From a virus, in the IMG/VR virus record IMGVR_UViG_3300042560_001826, positions 1 to 64,000 of that record: DNA of 64,000 nt; one strand, 5' to 3'. A program made the position numbers and the translations under genes. Positions 47,980 to 57,267 of the stretch are shown one piece after another. How positions within the stretch are numbered: position 1 is the stretch's first letter; every line of letters starts with the position of its first letter. The notes under the pieces are model-generated. The model did no database searches. It saw nothing but the letters and a program-made list of their open reading frames with translations, and was not told the origin of the DNA.

Positions 47980-50900
47980 TGAGCAACTTTGTTCACCTGC
48001 ATTGCCATTCTGAATACTCACTGCTTGATGGGATGTCAACGCCAGAAGAGATTGCTAAAATTACAAGCATTAATGGTCAATATGCTGCCGCAATTACAGA
48101 CCATGGTTCAATGGCTGGCGTACTTCGTTTTCAAGAGGCATGTGTTTCTAATAATGTAAAACCTCTCTTTGGTGTTGAAGCATATTTTGTTCCTTCAATT
48201 AGTCGTGATGATGATGGCAAACATGAAAGACATCACCTAATTTTGCTTGCTAAGACAAATACCGGTCTTGAAAAACTTTTTAAGATGTCTAAGATTGGTT
48301 GGACAGACAATTTTTATTATAAGCCAAGAATTGATTTTGCTCTCTTGGAAGATTTGGTTGATGATGACATTATTGCATTATCTGGGTGCATGGCTAGTTC
48401 CATATGTAGAGCTATTGAGGCAGATAACTTCTCTAGGGCAGAAGAATTGTCGGAACGGTTCATAAAGATTTTTAAAGATGACTTCTACTATGAAGTCCAA
48501 GCTTGGAACAGTAAGAAGATTAACGATGGCATCATGCAATTGGCAAGCACCTATAATAAAAAACTGGTTGCAACTGCTGACTGCCACTTCCCCAGCGCAC
48601 ACGATAAAGGTTGTGAAGAAGTCCTGCTGTGCGTATCCCAATATCCTGGGTTCTCTCCAGCGGTATTAAGACATGCTGAGCAAGAGGCTGCAAAGTTTGA
48701 TAAAGCCGAAACGGATATCGTAAAGAAGATTAATAAGATGTACCCAGATCGCCAATTACGATTTGATGAGATTAATCCTTATGTTGCCAAAGCAGAAGAG
48801 ATTGCAGGATGGTTTAAGGATGCCGGGTATGACCGTTCAGATATCTTAGACAATACTCTTGAGGTGGCCGAGAAATGTACTGCAAGCGTACAAAAGCGTC
48901 GTAACCTTTTGCCAAAGTATATGAAGTCGTTGAACTCTGATGACTATCTCAAGGAGATGGCTGAATTCCGACTCAAGGAGCTGGGTCTGGGGGATGAGTA
49001 TAAGACTCGACTCTATGAAGAACTGGGGATTATCAAACAGCTTGGCTTTGCTGATTACTTCTTGATCGTCTGGGACTTGGTGAAATGGGCAGACAATAAC
49101 GGTATCGGTAGGGGTACAGGCAGAGGTTCGGTTGGCGGTAGTGTGCTGGCGTATTTGCTGGAGATTACCAAGGTTGATCCTGTGAAATACAATCTGCTGT
49201 TTGCACGATTTATCAATGCAGAGCGCAACGACTATCCCGATATTGACTTGGACTTTGAAGATAAGAGGCGAACAGAGGTGCGGTCTTATCTTGTTGAGCG
49301 CTGGGGTAAAGATAATGTTGCGGCAATCACCACCTACGGCACATATAAGCCCAAGAGTGCGGTCAAAGATGTCGCTCGCGTTCTACAAGTTCCGTACAAG
49401 GAAACCAATAACATCACGCCGTATTTTGAGACCATTGAAGAATTGCAGACCACGCAAAAGGGCAAATTGTTTTGTTCAAAGTATCCCGATGTGCCAAAGT
49501 TTGCCAAACGGCTGGAAGGGCGTATCCGTAACGCAGGCGTACACGCTGCCGGTATGGTCGTATCGTCAATTCCACTTACACAAGTCTGCCCAATTGAGAC
49601 ACGCAAGGATACCGATGGTGAGGGCAGGGCGGTTGTCACAGCTTTTGACATGACCGATGCAGAAGCAGTCGGGCTTATTAAAATAGATATCTTGGGTCTT
49701 CGCACCGTATCTGTCATTAAAGACGCTCTAGCGATGATTAGGAAGCGCTATGGCACTGATGTAGAAGCACTTTCGTTGGGGTTAGATGATCCCGAAGTAT
49801 ACCGAAACTTTAATGATGGCAATACCGTTGGCGTATTCCAGACCGATGCTGCTGCCTATCGTAATCTTATTGAGCGTATGGGTATTGACAACTTCAACGA
49901 CCTTGTAGTGTCAAACGCTCTAGTTAGACCCGGCGCTTTGCTCTCACAGGGTGAGCGCTATATTAACTGCAAGAGGGGAGTCGATCCTGCCTATTATCCA
50001 GATGAGTCAGTTAGGGCAATTCTGGAAGAGACATACGGTACGGTTATTTTCCAAGAGCAGTTGATGCAAATGTGTGTGAAGCTGTCTGGTTTTTCATGGT
50101 CGGATGCTGATAAATTGCGTAAGATTATCGGTAAGAAGCGTGATGCCGCTGAGTTTGAGCAATACAAGGATAAGTTTATTAACAACTCAATCTTGCCTAA
50201 ATCAGAGGCAAAGCAGATGTGGTCAGAGTTTGAGCTTTCTGCTTTGTATATGTTCAATAAATCTCACGCTGTTGCTTATTCAATGTTGTCTTATCAAACG
50301 ATGTGGCTAAAGGTCAACTATCCGTCTGAATATCTTTGGGCTTTATTGTTCAATGAAGATGTCGGTGAAAAGATCACTGCCTATCTCATGGAAGCACAGC
50401 GTTTGAATATCCCAATTTTGCCACCGGATGTTAATCTATCTGATGAATTCTTCTCAATTGATTACACAGGAGAAAAGCCAGCCATTCGTTTTGGTCTATC
50501 CAATGTGTTGTCATGCGGTCGGGCAGCAATTGCAGAAATCCTTGCTAAGCGACCATTTAATTGTTATGAGGAGTTTGATGCAAAATGCTCAAAGAGTGCG
50601 GTTAAAAAGCCGTTGAGGGAAAACTTTGACAAGGTTGGGGCTTTCGCTTCCCTTGGATATGTCTCTCAGTTTGACCATAAACGATATTATTTGCCGATAC
50701 TTGGTTTCTCAATTGAAGACACTGAGAAGAATGAGATTGACAATGTTGTTGATAAACTAGTTGACTTCCATGAGACAAACTCGCCACTGATGCTAGTGAA
50801 GGCAATTGTTAGATCGACTAAAAAGACACCGCAATATCTCCGTGTTGAGTTGGAAGATTTGTCCGGCTCGGCAACAATATTTGCTGAACGCAATACTGAG

Positions 50901-51401
50901 CTCTCAACAAGAGATCATATCTATGCATTAATTGGGGATAGAACATTGCATCACTTCTGCGATGCATACAATTATATTGATACACCACTGTATGAATTTA
51001 TTAAACTTAAAATGCAAGGTATTAATCATAAATATGCATGGCTGTATAATCATGGTCTCGGAGATGTAGACAACGATAAAACTTTGCTCTATATCTTTAA
51101 TCTCAGACTGTTCAAAACAGCACGAGGTTTTGACATGGGCAATATTTATTGCTGGGACGGTAAGAGAATGTTCAAGATTGTAGTGTTTGCATCAGTGCTC
51201 AAGAAGGTAAAGGGGATTCTTAAGCAGAACGAATGGTATGCTGCAAAGATTGATAAAATTGATGAGAAAAACCCACTTGTGCAGATAGATTCGTATAAAC
51301 TATCATCAGGTGATGCATTGATCACGGTAAAAGATTTTATTAAAAGAAAAAACTTGCAGGAGCTACAAAATGAAGTTAACTATATACATTCCGACATATA
51401 G
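47979..51401 (+). CDS. dnaE: DNA polymerase III alpha subunit (DnaE-type, family C)
   Basis: 1140 residues, close to bacterial DnaE length. Residues ~1-210 are the PHP domain (FVHLHCHSEYSLLDGMSTPE). The polymerase core has GRGTGRGSVGGSVLAYLLEI, catalytic PDIDLDFEDKRR, and the RIRNAGVHAAGMVVS region; YMFNKSHAVAYSMLSYQTMW follows. The C-terminus (~930-1050) contains an OB-like region (LRVELEDLSGSATIFAER). It would be the phage replicative polymerase; family C enzymes are less common in phages than family A or B. Its 3' end overlaps the next gene by 32 bases. Confidence 0.92.
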   Translation: MSNFVHLHCHSEYSLLDGMSTPEEIAKITSINGQYAAAITDHGSMAGVLRFQEACVSNNVKPLFGVEAYFVPSISRDDDGKHERHHLILLAKTNTGLEKLFKMSKIGWTDNFYYKPRIDFALLEDLVDDDIIALSGCMASSICRAIEADNFSRAEELSERFIKIFKDDFYYEVQAWNSKKINDGIMQLASTYNKKLVATADCHFPSAHDKGCEEVLLCVSQYPGFSPAVLRHAEQEAAKFDKAETDIVKKINKMYPDRQLRFDEINPYVAKAEEIAGWFKDAGYDRSDILDNTLEVAEKCTASVQKRRNLLPKYMKSLNSDDYLKEMAEFRLKELGLGDEYKTRLYEELGIIKQLGFADYFLIVWDLVKWADNNGIGRGTGRGSVGGSVLAYLLEITKVDPVKYNLLFARFINAERNDYPDIDLDFEDKRRTEVRSYLVERWGKDNVAAITTYGTYKPKSAVKDVARVLQVPYKETNNITPYFETIEELQTTQKGKLFCSKYPDVPKFAKRLEGRIRNAGVHAAGMVVSSIPLTQVCPIETRKDTDGEGRAVVTAFDMTDAEAVGLIKIDILGLRTVSVIKDALAMIRKRYGTDVEALSLGLDDPEVYRNFNDGNTVGVFQTDAAAYRNLIERMGIDNFNDLVVSNALVRPGALLSQGERYINCKRGVDPAYYPDESVRAILEETYGTVIFQEQLMQMCVKLSGFSWSDADKLRKIIGKKRDAAEFEQYKDKFINNSILPKSEAKQMWSEFELSALYMFNKSHAVAYSMLSYQTMWLKVNYPSEYLWALLFNEDVGEKITAYLMEAQRLNIPILPPDVNLSDEFFSIDYTGEKPAIRFGLSNVLSCGRAAIAEILAKRPFNCYEEFDAKCSKSAVKKPLRENFDKVGAFASLGYVSQFDHKRYYLPILGFSIEDTEKNEIDNVVDKLVDFHETNSPLMLVKAIVRSTKKTPQYLRVELEDLSGSATIFAERNTELSTRDHIYALIGDRTLHHFCDAYNYIDTPLYEFIKLKMQGINHKYAWLYNHGLGDVDNDKTLLYIFNLRLFKTARGFDMGNIYCWDGKRMFKIVVFASVLKKVKGILKQNEWYAAKIDKIDEKNPLVQIDSYKLSSGDALITVKDFIKRKNLQELQNEVNYIHSDI

Positions 51402-52092
51402 AAGAGAATCACTTGATGCTTGCTTAAACAGCATTACATCACAATATAATGACCATGTTGAGATTATTGTTTCTGACAATGATCAAGACGGATTTGCAAA
51501 AAATATAGTTTATAAATATAAAAAATATATATCTGAATATTCAATTAGAAAGCAAAATATTGGCTGCGATGGGAATTGTTTATATGGAATCACAGCCGGT
51601 GATGGAGAATATGTATGGGTTATTGGAGATGATGATGTTATCCTACCTGGGGCTTTGGATACTATTTTATCAATGCTTGATGGAACAGATCGTATAATGC
51701 AATTTGCACCATATTCTGGTGAAGTAATACCTGCATTTTCTGGCGCAATGTCTGAGTTAATAACTAAACTTAATGACAAATCATTTTTAATTGCTGCAAC
51801 ATTAGCAAGTATGAATGTGTGGAGAAGGGATGTTATGGACTTTAGAACAGGAGTAAAACACTTGGATTCTAGGAATGTGTTAGCTTGGGCTGGTCTTAAT
51901 TGCAAGACAGTTAGTATTCCAATTTCCCCAACAGTTTTAGTCAATGACACTAATTTGTTTGAATTTAAGGATTTTGATGGGGTTATGTTTGAATATTCAG
52001 ATGCATTAGCTGATGCTAACGGTGTTGAGAGATTTACTTTTTACAACGCTAATAAATGGAATTTTGTTAGCGCCTCGTTGGAGGCAAAATGA
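51370..52092 (+). CDS. Glycosyltransferase family 2
   Basis: 240 residues starting inside the polymerase gene. GT-A pattern: LTIYIPTYRRESLDACLNSI, EIIVSDNDQDGF, RKQNIGCDGNCLYGI, then the DxD-type metal site VWVIGDDDVILPGALDTI. It would transfer a sugar from a nucleotide sugar. Together with the two further glycosyltransferases at 53865 and 59918 and a cytidylyltransferase directly downstream, it suggests sugar modification of virion proteins, DNA or host surface glycans. The acceptor is unknown. Confidence 0.85.
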   Translation: MKLTIYIPTYRRESLDACLNSITSQYNDHVEIIVSDNDQDGFAKNIVYKYKKYISEYSIRKQNIGCDGNCLYGITAGDGEYVWVIGDDDVILPGALDTILSMLDGTDRIMQFAPYSGEVIPAFSGAMSELITKLNDKSFLIAATLASMNVWRRDVMDFRTGVKHLDSRNVLAWAGLNCKTVSIPISPTVLVNDTNLFEFKDFDGVMFEYSDALADANGVERFTFYNANKWNFVSASLEAK

Positions 52093-52601
52093 TTGTCTCT
52101 ACAGGTGGCACATTTGATCTATTTCATTCCGGTCATTTCACTGGAGATAAGTTCACTGGAGATAAGATGGTTGTGTATACAGGTGGTACATTTGATTTAT
52201 TTCATTTTGGTCATTCAAGATTGTTGGAGAGATGCAAAAAAGCAGTTGGCGATAATGGCTATTTAGTCGTTTCGGTTAATACAGATGAATTCTGCTCTCA
52301 ATACAAAGAACCTCCAATTTGCAGTCTAGCTGAAAGAATGGAAGTTGTTTCTTCTTGTAAATGGGTGGATAAAGTAATTGTAAATTCGGGCGGTGCTGAT
52401 TCTCGACCTGCTATTATAGAGGCGAAAGCTAATCTTATAATTGTTGGTTCCGACTGGCAAACTAAAGATTATTACAAACAAATGGGATTCACTCAAGAAT
52501 GGCTTGACGAGCATAATATTGGTGTGATGTTTATCCCGTATACAGATGCTATCTCAACAACAATTATTAAATCAAGAATACTAAACAGATCATTACAATA
52601 A
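52089..52601 (+). CDS. Cytidylyltransferase-like nucleotidyltransferase with duplicated N-terminus
   Basis: 170 residues. The catalytic HxGH motif of the glycerol-3-phosphate cytidylyltransferase/tagD family is present twice: TGGTFDLFHSGH (from 52089) and TGGTFDLFHFGH (from 52167), after which the normal fold continues (LLERCKKAVGDNGYLVVSVN, ... LIIVGSDWQTKDYYKQ, STTIIKSRI). The first 26 codons look like an in-frame duplication of the true 5' end, so the functional start is probably ATG 52167 (144 residues), which has GGAG 5 bases upstream. The enzyme would activate a sugar or polyol with CTP. Confidence 0.75.
   Translation: MIVSTGGTFDLFHSGHFTGDKFTGDKMVVYTGGTFDLFHFGHSRLLERCKKAVGDNGYLVVSVNTDEFCSQYKEPPICSLAERMEVVSSCKWVDKVIVNSGGADSRPAIIEAKANLIIVGSDWQTKDYYKQMGFTQEWLDEHNIGVMFIPYTDAISTTIIKSRILNRSLQ
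52137..52166 (+). repeat. 15-base perfect tandem repeat within a 78-base duplicated gene start
   Basis: TTCACTGGAGATAAG occurs twice, at 52137-52151 and 52152-52166. Bases 52089-52136 and 52167-52214 match at 41 of 48 positions. The unit is a multiple of three, so the frame is kept. Confidence 0.9.
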
Positions 52602-52610
52602 AGGAGAAAT

Positions 52611-53531
52611 ATGTTAATAGTAGATAAAAGAAAAGGAGATCTGATGCCGGTGCATCAGATTATTCCAACACCTAGCATTGGATTAAACCGGGCGCTTGGT
52701 GGGGGATTAAATACAGGAGCAACACATCTATTCTGGGGAACTCCGTCTGTCGGTAAAACGACGATGTGCTTTAGAATTATTGCAGAAGCTCAAAAGATGG
52801 GTTATCGGCCGGTAATCGTTGATTCTGAATCATCTTATAATGACGAGTATGCAAAGAAGTGCGGTATTGACATTGATGATATCGTAGTCATTCAGTCTAC
52901 TGTCGTGGAAGATATTTTGAAGAATATCCATCAATATTTAACTCATGAAGAAGAGAAGCACATCTTCCTCTTTGACAGTATTTCCAACATCATCAAAGAA
53001 GAGTTTTATGACAAGCCGGAGGGTGGCAAGGCAATGGGTTTGCAGTCACGCTCACAGGGCTTCTTCTTGCAAAAACTGGTAAATTATTTGCATAAGGAGA
53101 AAAATATTATGCTCTTTATTGCTCATCAAACAGTCGATCTCAGTGGAATGTTTGCTGTGACGAAGGGCAAGATGGGCAATACTGTCCACCACAATATGCA
53201 TAATATTGTTAAGCTTTTCTTGTCTATGTCAAAGAGTGAGATGGAGAGGGATGAGAGCAATCTCATCACCAGTCAGAAAGCGACATGGACTATTGAGAAG
53301 TCAAAGCAGACTCCTAGTATCGGTACAAATGGATACTACTATGTTCTTCCTCAAGAAGGCAAGATTGATATTAACCGGGAACTTATTGACATTGCAGTTG
53401 AGATGAATGTGATTGAAAGAAAAGGTGCATGGTATACTTATGAAGATAGTAAATGGAATGGTCTTGGTTCAATTGACTTGACTGATAAGCAAAGAAAGGG
53501 AATTGAGAAGGTGATTCTAAATGGAGAATGA
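52611..53531 (+). CDS. RecA-like recombinase
   Basis: 306 residues. Walker A WGTPSVGKTT (~45), IVDSESSYNDEYAKKCGIDI, Walker B HIFLFDSIS, and IMLFIAHQTVDLSG fit the RecA/UvsX/RadA core; the C-terminal ~60 residues are helical. It would promote strand exchange in phage recombination and repair. Two candidate starts both have ribosome sites: ATG 52611 (AAAGGAG) and ATG 52644 (AAAGGAG). The protein is shorter than bacterial RecA (~350). Confidence 0.8.
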   Translation: MLIVDKRKGDLMPVHQIIPTPSIGLNRALGGGLNTGATHLFWGTPSVGKTTMCFRIIAEAQKMGYRPVIVDSESSYNDEYAKKCGIDIDDIVVIQSTVVEDILKNIHQYLTHEEEKHIFLFDSISNIIKEEFYDKPEGGKAMGLQSRSQGFFLQKLVNYLHKEKNIMLFIAHQTVDLSGMFAVTKGKMGNTVHHNMHNIVKLFLSMSKSEMERDESNLITSQKATWTIEKSKQTPSIGTNGYYYVLPQEGKIDINRELIDIAVEMNVIERKGAWYTYEDSKWNGLGSIDLTDKQRKGIEKVILNGE

Positions 53532-53865
53532 AATGGATTTTTCTAATTATCAATTTAGGGCGTGTAAAACTGCAAAGTATCCTCAGAACCCCACCACTGG
53601 GGTTATTTATACTGCTCTTGGATTGGCTTCAGAAGCTGGAGAAGTTGCTGGCAAAATCAAGAAGATGATCCGTGATGATAATATGGAATTAACATTTGAT
53701 AGAAAGCAGCAGGTGGTAGATGAGATTGGTGATGTCTTATGGTATTGCGCCATGCTCGCTACCGAACTAAACATTTCATTTAATGAAGTTGCAATCAGAA
53801 ATCTTCAGAAACTTGAAGATCGCAATAATAGAAATGCAATTCATGGAGATGGCGATAATCGTTAA
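53521..53865 (+). CDS. mazG: MazG-like nucleotide pyrophosphohydrolase
   Basis: 114 residues; starts inside the recombinase gene (11-base overlap). All-alpha MazG fold with the metal-binding acidic residues in GLASEAGEVAGKIKKMIRD (ExxE) and VVDEIGDVLWYCAMLA (ExxD). It hydrolyses non-canonical or excess NTPs/dNTPs. Some phage copies are thought to act on host stress nucleotides; that is not shown here. It ends at TAATG shared with the next gene. Confidence 0.85.
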   Translation: MENEMDFSNYQFRACKTAKYPQNPTTGVIYTALGLASEAGEVAGKIKKMIRDDNMELTFDRKQQVVDEIGDVLWYCAMLATELNISFNEVAIRNLQKLEDRNNRNAIHGDGDNR

Positions 53866-55112
53866 TGCTGTTTTCAATTCATACTGATCAGCACATTATT
53901 GATGCCAACGGTATATTTGGGTATTCATATGGATACCATAAAACGATTGAAAACTTTAATAAGTTTAAGTATCGCAACGAAAAAATGAATGTCGTTAAAA
54001 ACGACAAGGCTTCTCCAATTCAAATGTTCTACATGGAGCCTGAGTGGTATAACTTGAAAACGATGACAAGTTTTCGTTCCCCTGAATTCCAAAAGTTCCA
54101 TGATCACCAGTATAAAATCTATGGAACATACCTTGAGACAACCCGCGTTTGGTCTCATTGGATTGAGGCGATGAAGCAAGTTGATGAAATTTGGGTCGGT
54201 AATAAATTTTCTGTAGATGCAATTAAGAATTCCGGCATTGAAACACCTGTGTATATTTTTGAATTGGGTTTAGATAAGATTTGGCAACCATACAAAAGAA
54301 AAGATACAGGCGTTGTCAGATTTCTTCATGTTGATTCAGGCAGTCCAAGAAAACGAGCTGACCTTGTAGAAAAAGCTTTTACTACTATTTTTGGAGACAG
54401 AAATGATGTTCAATTAACATTAAAATATCATTCTCATGAAGGCGATTCTGGTTACAGTGTGATGAATCTATTTTCTGGAAAATCTAACGTTGTAAAACTG
54501 TATAAAACATTAAGCACTGAGGAGATGGTAAAACTTTATCAAGATCACGATGTTCTTTTGTACCCAAGTGAGGGCGAAGGATTTGGTCTAATACCACTTC
54601 AGGCAATGGCTACAGGTATGCCTGTAATATCAACAGGAGTTTGGTGTGATTATGAAAGATTTTTTAACTCAAATATTATTGATTCAACCATGGGTAAAAC
54701 TCAACATACCGGGTATTTTGAAGGCGAAGTTGTGCTCCCAGACTTTGATTCGCTTGTTTCGCTTATTAAAAAAGTATACGACGATATTGATGCGCAAAAA
54801 AAGTTTTTTTATGATCAAGCTCCTCTTGTCATTGAAGAGTATGATTGGAAAAATAAAACAGATAAGGTTCTTAATGCTCTCATAAAAAGAGTCGGCATAA
54901 AAAAATTTAATCCCATCAAGGAGTATGTTGTTGTAAAAGACTTCATCTACTTTAAAGGCAACAACCGCTACATAGCCCCAGATGGATCTATGTTTGATTC
55001 AGAAAATAGAATTAGAGAAGTTGATAAGAAAGTCGCTGACAGCTTGGTATATAATAAGTCTTTTAGAAAAGCAACAGACGATGAGATAAGGGCGTTTAAT
55101 GAAAAGAACTGA
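53865..55112 (+). CDS. Glycosyltransferase family 4-like (GT-B)
   Basis: 415 residues. The C-terminal half has the GT4 pattern: RFLHVDSGSPRKRADLVEKA, LSTEEMVKLYQDHDVLLYPS, EGEGFGLIPLQAMATGMPVI (E-x7-E region). The N-terminal domain contains EIWVGNKFSVDAIKNSGIET. After residue ~340 there is an added ~75-residue segment (VVKDFIYFKGNNRYIAPDGS) not usual for GT4. The gene at 59918 is a paralogue with the same order of motifs. Probably adds sugar to an unknown acceptor. Confidence 0.8.
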   Translation: MLFSIHTDQHIIDANGIFGYSYGYHKTIENFNKFKYRNEKMNVVKNDKASPIQMFYMEPEWYNLKTMTSFRSPEFQKFHDHQYKIYGTYLETTRVWSHWIEAMKQVDEIWVGNKFSVDAIKNSGIETPVYIFELGLDKIWQPYKRKDTGVVRFLHVDSGSPRKRADLVEKAFTTIFGDRNDVQLTLKYHSHEGDSGYSVMNLFSGKSNVVKLYKTLSTEEMVKLYQDHDVLLYPSEGEGFGLIPLQAMATGMPVISTGVWCDYERFFNSNIIDSTMGKTQHTGYFEGEVVLPDFDSLVSLIKKVYDDIDAQKKFFYDQAPLVIEEYDWKNKTDKVLNALIKRVGIKKFNPIKEYVVVKDFIYFKGNNRYIAPDGSMFDSENRIREVDKKVADSLVYNKSFRKATDDEIRAFNEKN

Positions 55113-55398
55113 GAAGGAAGAGATTAAAAAAGACAAGGCTAAGGGTGTTAAAAATTCTGGGCGTGGCGTGAAGAAGGGAGATGCAACTCTTAATAAATTT
55201 CTTGTTGATTACAAGCACAATGGCAAGTCATTTACTCTTACGCATGAAAACTGGCTTGAGCACCGGAAAAATTCTTGGAAATCAAATTACCGTTATCCTT
55301 GTATTTCTGTCGTATTTGGGGAAGATTCCGAAACAAAGGTTGCTATAGTGGAGTGGGAAGTGTTCAAAGAACTCATAGAAGGCTCAGAATATGAATAA
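55099..55398 (+). CDS. Small PD-(D/E)XK-type nuclease / resolvase-like protein
   Basis: 99 residues, overlapping the previous gene by 14 bases. The pattern NSGRGVKKGDATLNKFLVDY, KHNGKSFTLTHENWLEHRKN matches a phage family in which GSG..KKGD and IE/DxK form a PD-(D/E)XK catalytic site (here D29-region GD and VDYK). The C-terminus has the closing strand KVAIVEWEVFKELI. Likely a small endonuclease, possibly a Holliday-junction resolvase. Second acidic residue is Asp instead of the more common Glu. Confidence 0.55.
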   Translation: MKRTEKEEIKKDKAKGVKNSGRGVKKGDATLNKFLVDYKHNGKSFTLTHENWLEHRKNSWKSNYRYPCISVVFGEDSETKVAIVEWEVFKELIEGSEYE

Positions 55399-56761
55399 AA
55401 AAACTTTTGGATCGCTATTTGCAGGTGTTGGCGGGTTTGACATTGGCATGGAAAATGCTGGCTGGGATTGTAGCTGGCAAGTTGAATGGGATAAACATTG
55501 TCAGTCAGTACTGCAAAAGCATTGGCCTAATGTGCCAAAGTATTGGGATATTCAAGATGTAAATGGTGCAGAATTAACGCCAGTAGATTGCATCGTTTTT
55601 GGTTCTCCTTGCCAAGACCTATCGGTTGCTGGCAAGGGTGGAGGGCTTGAGGGATCACGCTCAGGCTTATTTTATGAAGCAATTAGAGTTATAAAGGAGA
55701 TGAGAAATGCAACTGGAAATCAATTTCCAAAATGGTCAATCTGGGAGAATGTCCCAGGAGCCCTCACAAGCAATAAAGGAAACGACTTCGCAAAGGTCCT
55801 TGACGAAATGGCAAACATCGGGGCATTGGTCCTTGAATGGCACATCTTGGATGCACAATGGTTCGGAGTCGCCCAGCGCAGAAGAAGAGTCTTCTTGCTT
55901 GCTTGTTACGATTCTGGAACCGCTTCAAGATGTTCCGAAAAAATATTACCTGTCCCCCAAGACAGCGAGGGGAATATTAAAAAGGGCAGAAAAGAAAGGA
56001 AACATTCTGCCAGAGCCTCTAAGACAAACGCTGATCAACCTATCCTCTATGGACAGTCAGGATTTGCAAAGTGGACAGAAGGCGGAGTAACGCTGGCAGC
56101 AACTGATTACAAACGACCAGAAAGAAATGTTGTTTGTGAGCCTATATCGTTTCATTTAAAGCAAGATCCAGTGCATTCATATAATGTTTCGCAATGTTTA
56201 TATGGGCAAAATGGTGTTGGCGTAGCAATTGAAAGACCTTTTATTCTTGATGGTACAAGAGTTGGTGATGCGAGAATATATGAAGATCAAATTGTTCCAA
56301 CGCTAAAGCACAGGATGGGAACAGGTGGCGGTCAAGTTCCACTTGTTGGCGTAGATGCAGATGTTCTTGCTTATGATGGCTATAATAACGCTGTTAGCGA
56401 GAATATTTATCGCACATTAAGAATTGGAATTGATTCTGCTGACCATATTGCAATCCCAATTCAAGGCACAATTATTGGTCGTTCAGACAAGGCCGGACCG
56501 CAAGGGAAAGGCTTTGGTGACGAAAATGATCCATCGTATACTCTTGATACAATTTCACAGCATGGAGTTATGACACCTGATCTTCTACTTAGAAGATTGA
56601 CTCCTCTTGAATGTGAAAGGCTTATGGGGTTCCCTGATGAACATACGAAATATTATCACGATGGGAAGATTGTTGCAGATACCAACAGGTACAAGATGTG
56701 CGGTAATGCTGTGGCAAGTCCAGTTGCCGAATGGATTGGGAGGAAAATCTATGAAATTTAG
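55391..56761 (+). CDS. DNA (cytosine-5) methyltransferase
   Basis: 456 residues. C5-methyltransferase motifs in order: I SLFAGVGGFDIGMENAGW, IV VFGSPCQDLSVAGK (catalytic Cys), VI IWENVPGALTS, VIII DAQWFGVAQRRRRVFLLACY, then a ~300-residue target-recognition region, and IX/X (LLLRRLTPLECERLMGFPDE, RYKMCGNAVASPVAEWI). No partner restriction enzyme is nearby, so it is probably a protective orphan methylase. The recognition region includes FGDENDPSYTLDTISQHG, common in phage Dcm-like enzymes. The target site cannot be read from the sequence. Confidence 0.92.
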   Translation: MNKKTFGSLFAGVGGFDIGMENAGWDCSWQVEWDKHCQSVLQKHWPNVPKYWDIQDVNGAELTPVDCIVFGSPCQDLSVAGKGGGLEGSRSGLFYEAIRVIKEMRNATGNQFPKWSIWENVPGALTSNKGNDFAKVLDEMANIGALVLEWHILDAQWFGVAQRRRRVFLLACYDSGTASRCSEKILPVPQDSEGNIKKGRKERKHSARASKTNADQPILYGQSGFAKWTEGGVTLAATDYKRPERNVVCEPISFHLKQDPVHSYNVSQCLYGQNGVGVAIERPFILDGTRVGDARIYEDQIVPTLKHRMGTGGGQVPLVGVDADVLAYDGYNNAVSENIYRTLRIGIDSADHIAIPIQGTIIGRSDKAGPQGKGFGDENDPSYTLDTISQHGVMTPDLLLRRLTPLECERLMGFPDEHTKYYHDGKIVADTNRYKMCGNAVASPVAEWIGRKIYEI

Positions 56762-56966
56762 ATTTTTTTGTGATAGATTAATGGGCTGGATGGCATTTGG
56801 CATCACAATTAACTGGGATGATGGTGTATACTTTGGAGTGTACATTGCGAAATGGCTCATCGGGTTACAGTCTTATAAAGAAAAGAAAGCAGTAGTAATG
56901 GCGGAAGATCTTATTAAATATAACTACGGTAGAAAGGGATCAAATGCCAGACATTCTGATCAATAA
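56751..56966 (+). CDS. Small protein of unknown function
   Basis: 71 residues from ATG 56751, with GGGAGG upstream and an 11-base overlap with the methylase. MKFRFFCDRLMGWMAFGITI, NWDDGVYFGVYIAKWLIGLQ, then a charged end. Two aromatic-rich stretches could be weak membrane contacts or a beta fold. Not recognised. Confidence 0.6.
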   Translation: MKFRFFCDRLMGWMAFGITINWDDGVYFGVYIAKWLIGLQSYKEKKAVVMAEDLIKYNYGRKGSNARHSDQ

Positions 56967-57267
56967 AGAAATTCTTGCATCCCATATGGGAGACAAGGCA
57001 GATGAATTTATTGAGTGCCTTCGGATAGTAGAGGATATTATTTCTAATCCGGACCATTATGTTGGTCTGCAAGCTATTAAATATGCAAATATTTTGGCGG
57101 CTTATCGCACAGTAATGATTGTTAAATCTCAGATGTTTAAGAGAAAATCAACAATGATGTCTGAACAAGATAAGTTTGTTAACGATATATGGAAAACCAT
57201 GTATGAAGCCCTGTCTGAAAATATTAATGCCCTCAAATTAGCTGCTAAAGGAGGCTATAACCAATGA
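56944..57267 (+). CDS. Helical protein of unknown function before Cas4-like nuclease
   Basis: 107 residues, overlapping both neighbours (23 and 4 bases). Entirely helical: LASHMGDKADEFIECLRIVE, IKYANILAAYRTVMIVKSQM, WKTMYEALSENINALKLAAK. No zinc or nuclease motif. Because it is coupled to the Cas4-like gene it may be a partner of that nuclease. Family not recognised. Confidence 0.6.
   Translation: MPDILINKEILASHMGDKADEFIECLRIVEDIISNPDHYVGLQAIKYANILAAYRTVMIVKSQMFKRKSTMMSEQDKFVNDIWKTMYEALSENINALKLAAKGGYNQ

Noticed and set aside
55391-56761. Methyltransferase as half of a restriction-modification system
   Set aside because: No restriction endonuclease candidate is adjacent. The small nuclease at 55099 looks like a resolvase-type protein.
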